Shown here piece after piece: positions 1 through 12,660 of a DNA stretch of 64,000 bases. Made by a program: the position numbers and the translations under genes. The notes under the pieces were generated by a model. The model made no database searches, was not told the origin of the DNA, and saw only the letters and a list, made by a program, of their open reading frames with translations. The stretch comes from Colius striatus (Eukaryota; Chordata; Aves; Coliiformes; Coliidae), in assembly GCF_028858725.1 (NCBI RefSeq), contig NC_084775.1:15645597-15709596 (forward strand), given 5' to 3'. Position 1 is the first letter of the stretch. Each line of letters begins with the position of its first letter.

Positions 1-860
1 AGGCGGCCGAGCCGAGGCGGCAGCGCGCAGGCGCACGGCACCGCCGCCGCTATTCACCACGCCGGGAGCTCCGCAGGCGGCCGGCGCGGCGGGGCGGGGC
101 GGGGCGGGGCGGGGCGGGGCGGGGCGGGGCGGGGCGGGGCGGGGCGGGGCGGGCTGGCCGCCATCTCGGCTCCTGGCAAAAGGGCGGGAGTTTGCCTGGG
201 CGGGCTCTGGCCATGGCGCGGGCCGTCATCTTTGTCCCTGGCAGCCGCCTGCCTCAGGCTGCGCTGCGCGGAAGCGTTGCGCTTATGCGAGGAAGCGCAG
301 AGACCTGGTGTAAGTGGCTGCGCCGGCCCGCCGCCTCTCTCCTGCCGACTAGCGCGGAACGCGAGCCGGGAAGAACGATGTTTACGGGCACCCGGCTCCG
401 CAGGCTGGCGGAAGAAGCCGTTTCCCACTAAGCCGTGCCCTCACTTGCCATGGAGGCCGAAAGGCGGGCGGCCGGGCAAAACCAACCGCCGCGGGGCTGG
501 GGGAAGCGGTGAGCGCTGAGCGCCGCGTCCGGCGCAACGACGCGCGGCTCGTCCCGCCGCCCTCCCCGCGCCCGCGGGCAGCGATGGGGCAGCTTGCGGG
601 CGGGACGTTCCATCTGCCTGCCCGCGGGTGGGGGGGGAGCTGGCCGGGGAGCAGCAACTTCCTCCTTCCGTGCGCTCGCCGGTGGCGGCAGGCTGAGGGG
701 AAGCTGCCCCCGCACCGGCCGCCGCGCTGGAGACGCGGGAAGGAGGGCTGCGGGGGTGAGGCGGCGGCGCGGCGCGGGCGGGAGCTGACCCGACCCTCGG
801 GAGGGGGTGGGCGAGGGCAGCTGGAGGCCCCCGGGGCTGTGGGTGGCCGGCCTCAAGAGC
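1..860. promoter_or_regulatory. CpG-island promoter region upstream of ANKRD13A
   Basis: This stretch is extremely GC- and CpG-rich, has no TATA box near a start, and lies directly upstream of the ANKRD13A coding exons. It contains the (GGGGC)12 tract and many GGGCGG-type Sp1 boxes. A plausible noncoding first exon ends at a strong donor (gtgagc) at 509. In human the neighbouring gene GIT2 is, as I recall, transcribed away from ANKRD13A, so the left edge may be a two-way promoter. I see no GIT2 coding sequence, so that part is inference. Confidence 0.7.
91..150 (+). repeat. Perfect (GGGGC)12 pentanucleotide microsatellite
   Basis: Twelve uninterrupted copies of GGGGC fill 60 bases and are followed by a partial GGGC. 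On the + strand each unit has a run of four G, so the array can form several stacked G-quadruplexes. It also overlaps Sp1/KLF-type boxes. It sits in the CpG island just upstream of ANKRD13A. Copy number in the real genome may differ because such tracts slip in replication and assembly. Confidence 0.97.
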
Positions 861-873
861 AGGGGACTTGCCG

Positions 874-1049
874 GGAGTGTGGGGAGCAGCAGGAGCAGAG
901 CCGCAGGAGTGTGGGGCTGAGGGGAGAGTGCTCAGGAGCAGGGAGTGTGGGGCTGAGGGGAAGGCATCAGGAGCAGGGAGTGTGGGGCTGAGGGGAGAGT
1001 GCTCAGGAGCAGGGAGTGTGGGGTTGTGGGGAGCAGCAGGAGCAGAGCA
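874..1049 (+). repeat. Minisatellite of about 36 bp, five copies, in ANKRD13A intron/5' region
   Basis: Five imperfect copies start at about 874, 906, 942, 977 and 1013, with lengths of 32-37 bp. Each begins ggagtgtgggg and ends with a caggagcag-type block. The first and last copies share a gagcagcaggagcag variant, and the three middle copies share gctgagggga. The array lies between the putative noncoding first exon and the first coding exon, so it is probably intronic. Confidence 0.85.
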
Positions 1050-1297
1050 GACCCTCCGCAGTGGGGCTGAGGCCCAGGAGCAGCCGCCTCTCTCTTCATC
1101 TTTCATGGGGCACTCTTGGTAGTGGGGTGAAGGACTCAGCTCACTGTTCCCCTCATCACCGGGGGCAGCTGGGTGCCAAGAGAGGGGAGAAGCTTCAAGA
1201 GTCTGGGCTGGAGTACCCTGGGACTCCAAAATAAGGAGAGAGGGGAGCAGTGAGGGTAGGCACCCTGCTTCCCCTGCCCTTGCAGGTGTGTGGCATG

Positions 1298-4200
1298 ATG
1301 AGTTCCCCTGGCAGGGCCAGCAGTGCGTTTCCCCTGCACGTCCTGGTTTGGAATAATGACTACAGACGGCTGGACGAGGAGCTGCAGGACAAGGTAACTG
1401 GGACACCTGGGCGATAAAGGGGCTGGTGTGGGGCTGGTGGCCCCAGGAGAGCTTGTGCCATGGTACAGGGCTTGGTGCCCTTACTGCCTTTCTAGGAAGA
1501 AGTAACCTCGATGGTACTGCCGGGTCTGGTTGCTGGGCTTGTGGGATTGCTGCACTGCTTTACCTATTTATTTGTGGTTGTGGGAGTGATGTAAGAAGGC
1601 GTAGGAATGTACTTTTTGTTATGTAAGTTATTAAATGTTGACTTCCTATCTGTAAAGCTGCACTCGGAGCATTTGAGTGTGAGTTGCAGAATAGCTCTGT
1701 AGAAGATATTAAGAGTCATTGAAACAGATCAGGAAGGGCAGATATGATGGATGTGAATTATTTTCTGTGCCAGAAAAGCAATAAATACTGAATACCTTAA
1801 TGGGAAGTCAACATGCAGCAAAGGTGGCTGCTGCTACTGAAGCCTCTAGCTTGCTGAAGACCAGCAGTTCTTATGGCTTTGTTACTGTCCAGGACTGTGA
1901 AGGCACCATTTTTATACTGGCTGGAATGTTTTCAGCATCTCTGCTAAAAAAAAATAAAACAGGATCATTGTTTCATGCTGTAGAGCAGAAAAATAGAAAG
2001 CTGTTCCCTCTTTGGGACAGCTAGGCGAGAAATGGGCATGACGTCAGGAGACAGTCTGAAAAGCTGCAGCAGTGCTCGAGCAGCAAACATCCTTCTTGCT
2101 GAGATGCCCTGGAAAAGCGCTGGCGTGTGCTAGTGTGGGGTGTAGTTTGCAGAAGCAGAGCATATTAATTACATTATACCTGACACCACCAGTATATGAG
2201 CCAAAGATCAGCTGTGCCACCTCCTGACTGGTAACGATCATCTGCAATTCTAACGGTACACCACAGTTTACTAATGACTGCTTAGAGCATGCTCCTGTGC
2301 TATTTTTAGGAGAATCTTTGGAATGCAGTAACTTTTAATCAAATTTGCATGATCTTATTCCATCACAAAATCTTTAACCTTACCAGCACATTGCTTCTGG
2401 GAATTGATTCCTCCTGCAACAACATTCTGGCCTGTCAGGATCATTGTGCTGCTTGTTAGTTTGAGACTGCAGTTCACACCTGTGGGGTGCTGCTTCCTAC
2501 CTCAAACACTTTACACTGTGAGGAAGTGAGCAAAGTGTTAAGATGTTAAGATTCCTTTATCTGCTTTTAAATAACTTCTGGATTTTAAAGTATTCCAGAG
2601 ATATGTTTCTTCCTTGAGATAAGCTGCTGGCTGTCGGAGGGGTGCGTGAGGGACTCAAAAGACACTTGTGAGCTGCACTTGGTGTGGCAAAAGATGAGTA
2701 GATGGTGGTTTCCGGGTAACAGCAGCAAAGGAAGTTGGGAGGGATGGCTTAGAGTCCTTTACCTGGCAGTGTGGTAGGTGTTGGAGCTGTAGGAAGTGGG
2801 GAAGCAAATTGATTTGAGTTCCGCCACAGAAGTGAAAAGAGAGTGCTTTAACCCAAAGCCTTCCTTGTTCTCTATGTGATCATTCCAACTTAATGCTGTC
2901 AGATAACCGTGTTAACTTGCATAACAACTTTCCTTTCTTATTCTGCTATTGACTTTCCCCTTTTCCTTTAGTTATAGATGCTCTTCTGTTTCAAATCTCT
3001 AAGCTAATAGTGAAAAATAAGTAAGGTATGAGTATGTTGTGCTTGCATGTTTTGGACATTTATGCCTGTGCAATTTTTTTCCCATTTTTTTAGTGACTTG
3101 TACAAAATGCTCTCACTCTTCATTGTGCTGTGTGTGTCAGTTGGATGGATGCTTTGTAAAATACCATTTGCTTCTATACTTTCAAAAAGTGCTACACAAA
3201 ATTGGTGTTGGATGCCCTGTTACTCTTCTTTCCCCTCCCTCCGTCCCTCCTCCGCTACGTTGTATAATGCTCAGCCCTCCATTGGTCTCTCAGGCTGCTG
3301 ACTGTTCATGGTGCAATGCACACAGGCCAGAACTCCTGTCCTCTCCTGAGAGAGTCCCCTTCTTAAGGGAGACAGGAGGGGAATTAGTTACAGACAAAGA
3401 AATGAGAAGCATCAACAAGAACTCAGTGTTGTCTTACAGTAATACCAGTTCTTACTGTGTCAGTTTTATAGGCCCTGTTCTGCTTCTCTTTTTATTTCAG
3501 TGGGGAAGTAAGATAGCACTGTATGGAGTGCAGATGGGGAGCACAGCAGTGTTTGACAGCTGAGTTGGCTGTGCACCACAGACCGATACATGGGAATACC
3601 TGGGGAGTATTGACTCCCGGATTACCACCGGCAGGCTTTGTTTATGTAAACTCCTCTCAGTGTGCTGTGGGTAGTTGCCTTTGACAGGACAGCTGCAGCA
3701 TTACTTCTCTCTCGGATACCCAACAGGATGTTGACCAACGTGATCCACGAGGCCGGACCCTGTTGCACCTTGCTGTTTCCTTGGGCTATATAGAGTCTGC
3801 CAAAGTCCTCCTTCAACACAAGGCAGATGTGACTAAAGAGAATGCCCAGGGATGGACAGGTAAAGATAACATGGAAAACAAGTCACGGACTGATACTTTT
3901 CAGTTGCAGATGTTGTACTTTGGCTGCTTTTCTGTTACGTATTTTGCTCTGAAAGGAAACTGAATCCAGCTGGTGTCTGTTTCTCTCAGTTTTGCACGAG
4001 GCTGTCAGCACGGGAGACCCCGAGATGGTACAAATGATCCTGCAGCATCGGGACTATCAGCAGACCTCTATGACACTTGGAGGGGTTCCTGAATTACTCC
4101 AGAAGATCAATGAGGTAATTATTTAGTTCAACCCTCTTACTCCAGGCTACAACTTGTTCTAGTAGTTCATTAAAGAGGCTGAATTCAGATGGGCAATTCT

Positions 4201-7200
4201 GTTCATTTCAGCTTACACGTTCCGTAGCGCTGTGGCAGATGGAGAGTCTTTTTTTCTTGACTGTACTTTGAAATCATTAGTCATGAGCTCCAACACTGGA
4301 CACTGAGTCTCGAAAGTTATTTTGTTTTCCTTTACCTAAAATGCTCACAAGAAATGCTGCACTGAATGTTAGATTAAAGCTATTTCATTAAGTATTGATA
4401 AAGTGTTTTCTTCTTTTAGACTCCTGACTTTTATGTGGAAATGAAATGGGAGTTCACTAGCTGGGGTAAGAATCCTGGTCATCATTACCTCTTCTGGACT
4501 GTAGATAAAGGGACTTGCTAATCTACAAATACAACAAAAGACAGGCAGAGAAATATCTGCTTATGAGAATATTAAAAGATAATAACAAATATTCACCTCT
4601 CAAAATAACCTCTTTATATTTTTCCTGTTTCTCGTTTATTTGGTTGGTTCTTTTGATGGGTTTTTTGTTAATAGAGAGTTTAGCTGTTGCTAGAATTGCC
4701 AAAGACCTTTCTTGGGGTTTGTTTACCTGTCCCTGACCATCAGTGATGAAGCTGGTGATAGGAATCTCCTGTCTAGATGCACAGATAACTTGGGAAGGAG
4801 CTGCTTTTCTTCTGAAGGAATGGACACTAGGCCTTAGGGCTGATTTATTTTCCAAACAACTATCAGGCTGCTGGGAGATGGGGTTTTATGCCATTTCACA
4901 TCTTTTAGTTGCAACTAATATCTTCTTACTTTTCATGTTCATCTTTGATTTGAAGTTGATGGGTTTTATCCCTGAGCTGATTGTTGTTAAAGTGAAAGAA
5001 GATCAGTATCTCCCCTCTTCTGGAATAAAGATCATAGTCCTGAGCAGTCCTATGTCAGGGACATAGCCTGTGCTTGAGTTCACACTTCCTGTGTGCCAAG
5101 TCTCTGGATTATTTCCTATTTACAGTTCTCTCATTTTTCTTTGGCAGTCCCACTGGTTTCTAGGGTTTGTCCAAGTGATGTGTGTCGCATCTGGAAAAGC
5201 GGTGCCAAGCTGCGTGTTGACATCACTTTACTGGGCTTTGAAAACATGAGCTGGGAGAGAGGAAGGCGTAGTTTGATTTTCAAGGGAGAAGGTAAATATT
5301 TTGGCATGTCTGCACCACTGATCACTGAATGCTACATCAGCCACTATGAGAAATCCCAGTGTGGCACAAAAAGACCTGTTGAGGCTGAGTTTTATACAAA
5401 TATTCCACGAGTGCCTCAGAGATCCTGTTGTGTGGTTTAGTGTAATGGCCTCATTTATTTCATTTGAGTAAATCTGAGAAGAAAATTGGGTAACAGGACT
5501 CAAATTTCACTTTAGTCTTTCACTTAGTTTTCCCTCTTTCCATCCTTCTGCCTCCATAACAAAAACTAAGTTAGATACAGCTCCAAATTTGATCTCAACT
5601 GAGTGGGAAATACAGGGAATTAGTGTCCACCCCGATTTACTATCCAGTGTATTCTCATTTATTCACTCTGGAATACTGTTGCTGAGTGGTTTTAGTCTGA
5701 GATGTGCCATTTCCAACAGACACTGGAGGCTGGGCAGAGCTGATCGAGATCAATCATGATGACAAGTTTGTTACAACGGAACGGTTTGAGATTTCCCAGC
5801 ACATGAAGCGTTTGACGCTGGGATCTATGACCCCAAAGAGAAAAGACGTGGAAAGACGCCTTACGTCTCCCATTATCAACACGTGCCTTGACACCAAAAA
5901 TATCGCCTTTGAAAGGTAAGAGACAAAGCTGCTCTTAATAAAGAACCACTTCAGGACTGTGTTTACTTGCAATAAAGCTTTAAAGACAAGCTCTCAAAAG
6001 CCCTGGTGATAAAAACTTTTAGGGCTGGATCTGAAGTCACTTTGAGCTTCACATACCACTTGATACCACTTCACATACCACTTGCCACTATTGCTTGGCA
6101 AAACGTTCACAACTGAAAGAACTGATTTGCAGAGAACTTTCAGTTTATCCTAGCAGTGAGATCATTATTAAGGTCTCATGACAAGTTTGTTTTTCACCCA
6201 AATGTACATGGGTAGTGCTGAAACTAATGGGCAAGAATTTGCATCTTTTAGCTAAGTCAGTCATATCTCACATTAATAGTTTAAATAAGAATGTACAGTG
6301 TGTCTCTCCACAGACACACATCTGTCTGGTTTACCACACGTACTTATCCAGGGATCTGCCAGCTCAGTTCACACAATCCTTTTAATGAAGCTCCTCTTGG
6401 AGTGCTCTGTGATGCAGCAAACCATCCTCAGGATCATACAAAACAAGTGTTTTCAAAGTGAGGTGTAGAATCCCAGCATCTTTCTCTCAAATATTTGGTA
6501 TCCATTCAAAGCTGCCCATAATTAGTCCCTGTGATGTTCACTGAGCCTTAATAACTGCAGCATCTACACATCCAGAAACTTAAGATTTCACAGGCAAAAA
6601 TGCAGTGACAGGTTACTTTTGAAATGAAACCGTGGCCAAGCTGTCAGACAAAGTCACAGGGGAAGTTTTCATGGCTCAGCAATCCACATCTCAGCCCAAA
6701 AGCTCCATCTGAGCCTTTGTGCTTTGGCTGCGGCCTCTGTAAGAACAGACACAGCACAACTTCCTCGGGCCTGCTGTGCCACGTGTGTGTGAGCAGAGAC
6801 TGACCTCTGCTTTTGCCTGGGGTTAATAATCCAATAACCCATCAAATGTTGTTGAAACATGGGCTGGTGTAGAAGTGCATCTGCAGAGATGGTTGTGGTG
6901 TTCACTTTTTGTCAGAACCACGTCTGGATTCTGGGTGTGGAGGACAGAAAAAGCAGAAGGTGTGAATGGTTACGAAGCAAAGGTAAAGCCCTTTCTATTC
7001 CATTAAGAGGTCATACAGCTAACTGAAGTGTGGTGGTCTTTTGCCTTTATTTCCTGAATATTTCAGGTCTTAAACTTTCCATTGAGAGCTTTCTTGTGTT
7101 GCCAGCAGACATGAGCAAGGATGAGGGACTTCAACTCTGCCAGGCCTGTGAGAGGGGTGATGCCTGCATGCAGGAATGTCCTCAGGGGCTTTAGGGAAGA

Positions 7201-10200
7201 GGGAGGATCAAAGCATTTCAGGAGAAGGGGGACAAAAGGTTCAACATAACTGCTAGCAGCCCTCCCTTCCATCCAAAAACTGGAATTTAGCTTGTTCTTG
7301 AATATTTTCATTCTTTTACTGTTTAAAAGATGAGGAACCTGTTGGTGAAGTGCCTTGAGCACTCTAGAAACAGCATTGCAAGGAAATAACAGCCTCCTGC
7401 AGCCTGAGGTGCATCATGAATTCAAGGAAGAAAATCCTGCTGGCAAATTAAAGACCCTGACCATGCACTTGAGTCACACAGTTGCTTGGGCTTGTTCCAC
7501 GTGACGCTGGATTGGTCTCCCATTCCATTTCAGTGAAATACTTTTGCAGATGGCTGTACAGCCTTGCCACCTTCGGGGTGTAGGAATCACCACAGTGAAC
7601 TTCCCTGGTCCAGAAGTCTGTGTTTACTCCAGGTTATGGAATCTGTGCAATTAATGACATTGTGTAATTCATTTAACAGAAGAATAACTGATGAGCAGTT
7701 TGCTGTGTTTATATGAAGGCTTTTCCTGTTGTGACTGCAGCCTGGTGAGGTGGATGTGGGCTCCATTGGTATTCCTGCAGAGATCAACTGTCAATACATT
7801 TCATTACCTCAGTTCAGAAGTAGCATTATCTGGCTTTCCTTCCCTGTTCTCTCATGAAATCTCTGCCCAGGTGGGGATTATTTAAAGCCTGGCTGGTGTT
7901 GAGGTTGGTTTGGCTAGTTACAAATTGTGTTTAGCAGTGTGTAAATTTGCTTCCCAGGAACTCAGTTGAAAGGCTGACTGTTGCTACCACGGAGCAGACT
8001 CCTTTGCTGTTCTTGTGGCACAGGATGCTTGTGACATGAGTGCTGCCTGGAGCTGCCATGGTGTACAATGCACATGGTTTCTTACCACCCTTGCCAGCAG
8101 CTGGCATGTTGTTTCAGCCTTAGCATAGGCCCAGCAGGAATATGATATGTAGTATTTCAATCACACCAAAGCAAACAGAACCAAAGTGCAGCATTTCTTG
8201 TTGATCCCCAAGTATGTTAAAAGTGAGGGTCTTTGTCAAAGACGGGCAGATCCATGGTGCTTTCTTCTGCCTTTAGTTTTGTGTACATGGGGTTTTGCTA
8301 GGGGATATCCTCTTGTTCTTAACCTGTGATGCCTTTGTCCTTGTACTTTTAAAGGTGTACATTGCAAACAATGTGAACGTGGTCACAAAAATCCGGACAG
8401 AACACTTAACAGAACAGGAGAAGAAAAGATATAAAGGTACTTTTCCTTTGGGCTAACTTGAAATCAGCCCGTTGGCTGTCTGATGTCTTCTCAGTGTGAC
8501 TGCAGCAGAGGTGGGCAGACAGATGAGGGAAATACTTTCCTTGCTGACTTTGCCCTGCTTTACTTTCATATGCCTTGTGTCTGAGGTAGTGCATTACTTG
8601 CCTCCTAACCTACAAGTGAAGCACTGTTTATCCTGACTGTATTTAGAGGAAAGAAAAGCCCTTTAAAACCATTGAAAGTTCACTGAAGATTTTAAAGGGC
8701 TGCACTTTTCCATGTTTTCTCCTGCTCTGGAGTGTACTCATGCCATTACTTCCCTTTGGCCATGGTTATAAGATTCATACAGGCTTTGTTTGCTTGGAGT
8801 TTCATTTTTGTTTTGGTCCCCTAATTTCTTCTAATATTTAAGTTAAAGAGTGCCCAGCCATTAACTTTGTATGGAAGCATTGCCTCTCATTGCCCTGCCT
8901 TTGGGGCTCAGGAGGAGAGGCCCTGGGAACAATAAAACTATGTGCTGCTGGTAAAAAATGATGAAAACCTTTGCTGCTGCTCTGTGCATTGTACGTGTTT
9001 CACAGTGTCAGCCTGAGGTTCTGGGCTTGCCTGGTAAGGCTTAAAGGAAATGGGGATGGCTGACTTCACTTAGCAGCCTTGCTTGTTAGACTGGTGTGTA
9101 TGTAAATTCTACTGCTGATTAATAGTAATAGATTTTCTTTTTGGTTTTCTTTTCTCCTGTTGCCTGAAGCTGACAGAAACCCTCTGGAATCATTTCTGGG
9201 TACAGTGGAGCATGAGTATGGTGCTCAGGTGAGTGTCTTAGACGTCAAAAGAGGCCACTGCAGCATAGGGATCTGTACTTATAGGAACAGGTCACCTCTT
9301 GTTTCCTTAGTTCAGCAGCAGTTGTGATTCTGAGGTTTAAACTTTCCCCAAGGATGTTTTTGTTTGTTTTAAGCTCTCAAATGTTCTGCAGGTATCTCAT
9401 CCAATATCCCAGCAAAGTGTTGCCTTTAATATAGGCTTCTGTCTGCATTTCTAATTGGCTTCTAGCTTTCAAGTGGATTTTTCCAGTCCCTAAAATGCTT
9501 GGAGATTGTAAACCTCAGTAAAAAGGAGTCTGAATGTGTGAGTTTGTAAATATGGCTGTGTGTCTGAAACAGAGAATGAGTTACTTCACAGGACGTAACT
9601 TAACAGTAGGTCCTGTCTGTTTGTTGCATAGTTTTGGATTGGGTTTTTCTTTTTCTTTATAGAGTACAACCAAGACAACAGAGTATGCCACGAGTAACAA
9701 TCCTACTGCCATTACTCTGGAGGAGTACTTTGACCCAGAGTTCGACTTGAAGGGCAGAGACATAGGAAGACCAAAAGAAGTCACCATTCGAACCCAGAAG
9801 TGAGAAACAAAACTTTCACTGTTTCTGCTTTGTCTCTTCCCACTGATCCAACCTCTGGGAGCCATTTCTAGAAATACCCAGTGTGGTTTTCCCCAGCTTT
9901 CAAAATTAATTGCAAGACAGGTCATGAAGTGCCCACCTATGGCTTGAATTCTTCCACTAAGTCAAAGCAAACATTTGGGCCAGTGCTGTGACTTGTCAGT
10001 AACCTCCCGTGCTTTGTCTGACCAGGAGTGTGGCTCAGTTTCTGAGAGCAGTGGCTGTTCTGCCTCTTTGAAATGTGTGAAGCAGGTGAGGATGCTGTTT
10101 TGCTTTGCTTCTGTTGCTACACTGGAAGCTTAGAGTGGTTTTTTTGTGCAACTTTCTCTTTCAAGATTTAAAGCGACCTTGTGGATGAGCGAGGAGTTTC

Positions 10201-12660
10201 CCTTGTCCCTCATGGAACAAGTCACTCCCATCATTGACCTGATGGCCAGAACCAGTGCTCATTTTGCCAGACTTAGGGACTTCATCACTCTGGAATTTCC
10301 ACCAGGATTTCCTGTCAAAATTGGTAATATTTAACTATTTTTATTGTAGCATCTCCTTCATTTCCTTCCTTTTGATTGGTTTTACAGCAAGTATTTGCAA
10401 AACTGTGTTAGTTTTTTGCTAAGGGTTTGCAGAAGGGTTTGATGTGTCTGTGGGTGTGGAAGGGAGGGACAGAGGTCTCTTCTTGACACAAATCTGGTAC
10501 TATTCTTCTTCCAGAAATCCCCCTGTTTCATGTGCTGAACGCCCGGATTACGTTTGAGAATGTCAATGGCTGCAGGACAGCTGATAAAACATCATCACAA
10601 ACAGCTGGGGCTGCACAGTGTGATTCAGGTGAGGATGCCTTTCCATGTTTCTGTCAGTGGAATGCACTGGAGAGAGAGAGGTGGGTGAGCTGCAGAGAAT
10701 GAAATGCTCACAGGTGAGAGGAAGCTGCAGAACATTACAGCTGGCCTGGAGCGTGTGACACTGGTTGTACTGACCCATTCTGCCCCTTCCATGCTGCCAA
10801 GCTGGCTACACTGAGCTCTGGCAAGCTGCCTCAGGTGCTTTGAGGTCTAGAATCTGGTGCAAGCTGTTGCTGTGGAAGCAGAATACAAAATTGCTGTGGC
10901 AGCTAAATTTGATGCTCTTTCAGAAGAGTGGGTTAGGTGTCAGCAGGATGCTCATCACTGCCTATATCCAGAGGTGCTCTGGGCTGCTGCAGCCTGTTCA
11001 TCAGGAATAACCTCAGCAGAGCCACTCTGGTATTTATCTTGTGCAATGTTTTCTTTTTGCCCCCATCTGGTTTTGTCAAGATTCTGAAGTGTGCCACAGA
11101 AGTCTGCCAAAGCTTGTTGGTTTCTTCAGCCAAGTGGCCCTACCTGAATCTTTGGGGTTCATGTAGTCACACGCTCATGCTCATCAGAAGTCTTGAAGTC
11201 ACACCTTGTAAAAAAGTATTATGCCTTGATTGTAACTGTGTCTGGCTTCTGTAGGTGCTAATTTTGAGGTCGACCAGTCAGTATTTGAGATCCCCAAGTC
11301 TTACCATGTCCAAGACGACGGCAGGAACATCCACGTGCAGGATGAAGATAACGAGATCATGCAGTTTGCTATTCAGCAGAGCTTGTTGGAATCTGGGGGA
11401 AACCAAGTGAGTGTGCTGGAGTCTGCCCAGTGCAGGCCTGACAGTTCTGGCAGGGCCTGGGCAGCAATAGCTGCATCTCTGAATTAAACCAGATAGGACT
11501 CATTTTTTTTTTAGGAACCTTAGAAGGGAGAAGTTATGTATTTCAAAGAGGAAAGAAGAGGGATTTAAGAGTTACCTTGCAGTGAGTTGTGCTGCTGGTC
11601 TGTTAACTGCTGTGCAATTGTCTGTCTTTCCCATGTCCAGGAGGTGGGGGTGCACTCCAACGGAGCCATTGCATATGCACAGGACTTCAACATACAGTAT
11701 CAGAGGTAACAAATGGCTTTTCACATCAATCCACCCAGTGACTGAGCAAAAACACTTCCAACAGCAGCAGCTGTGCAGATGTTCTGTGTATGAAGGGAGC
11801 AGATGCACAGGGCTCAGGGTCTCTTTTTCTTGTTCTGCTTCTGACTCTGACTTTTCCAAGCAGCAGGAACTCCAGCTGGGCTTCCCTGGCTCGTGTGGTG
11901 CAGCCCTTCAGCTCAGCTGCACTGTGAATTCAGTCCCTCTGGGTTGAGTGTTTAAGTAGCTGCTGCACACTCCAGGGAAGCTCTCTTTTTCTTTCCAAAA
12001 TAATTGTGGAATCCTCAATTTTTAACAATGCTACAATACATCATAATGATAATTATTTGATGGCCCTGTGAGAATAGAATGGTCAGAGAATACACTCTGA
12101 TATTTGTAGGGTCTTTCTGCAGTTCAGTGCAAAGAAATCTCTGTGCCCACCAGGAACTTCATCCTCTTGGTCCCTTTGTAGGTGGAAAACCACATTACCT
12201 GTCCAGTAGGTGACAAGGCTTTTGGAAGCCTATTGAAGATGTAGCTGTTAGTGTGTATGAAAGATTCTGAGGACCTGTCAACAAACAGGTTTTACACTGA
12301 GAATTTTATGGGCATTAAACCTGTTCTCTGACCCTGGAAGCTGCTTTCTGCCCTTTGGGAAGAGACTTTCAGGTTTGCTGGGAAGGATCACTGCAGGAAG
12401 TGTGAAATGGGCTCTGTCTCTCTTGGTTCAACCAACTCTCTTGGTTGTTTTTCCCCTTCAGGGCACTGCAGGAGAGCTATCTCACCAGCTCAGGCAACTC
12501 CCACTGCAGCACCCCCAGGGAGCCTTCCAGTTTTGAAAAGGACTTGCAGCTTGCCATGGAGTTGTCTGTCCGAGAGCAGGAGGAACGGGAGAAGCAACGT
12601 CAGGAAGAGGAGGATGCAGAGCTCCAGCAAGCTTTGCAGCTTTCCCTTGTGGAAAAGTAA
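1298..12660 (+). CDS. ANKRD13A: ANKRD13A, ankyrin repeat domain protein 13A (15 coding exons)
   Basis: Coding exons: 1298-1393, 3727-3859, 3990-4114, 4420-4465, 5148-5291, 5720-5915, 6916-6982, 8355-8436, 9170-9228, 9663-9799, 10166-10323, 10515-10628, 11255-11406, 11641-11705, 12462-12660. All joins are GT-AG and in phase, giving 590 residues, the human length as I recall it. Ankyrin repeats occupy about residues 38-100 ([15 protein letters not shown]). The ANKRD13 family domain follows ([17 protein letters not shown]). The C-terminus carries four ubiquitin-interacting motifs, each with the Ala-x3-Ser core ([37 protein letters not shown]). The family binds Lys63-linked ubiquitin chains on activated receptors at the plasma membrane and late endosomes and controls their internalisation. 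Start: the second of two adjacent ATGs (1295, 1298) gives the family N-terminus MSS. Wording such as [13 protein letters not shown] and ADVTKEN fits ANKRD13A rather than 13B or 13D. Confidence 0.96.

Noticed and set aside
441-1406. 321-codon minus-strand open frame near the left end
   Set aside because: It covers the CpG island, a minisatellite and ANKRD13A coding exon 1 on the opposite strand. It is Pro/Ala-rich with no recognisable domain.
9781-9805. Apparent stop codon right after ...RTQK in ANKRD13A, suggesting a truncation
   Set aside because: The TGA overlaps a splice donor (gtgaga at 9800). Splicing to 10166 restores the frame and the family sequence.
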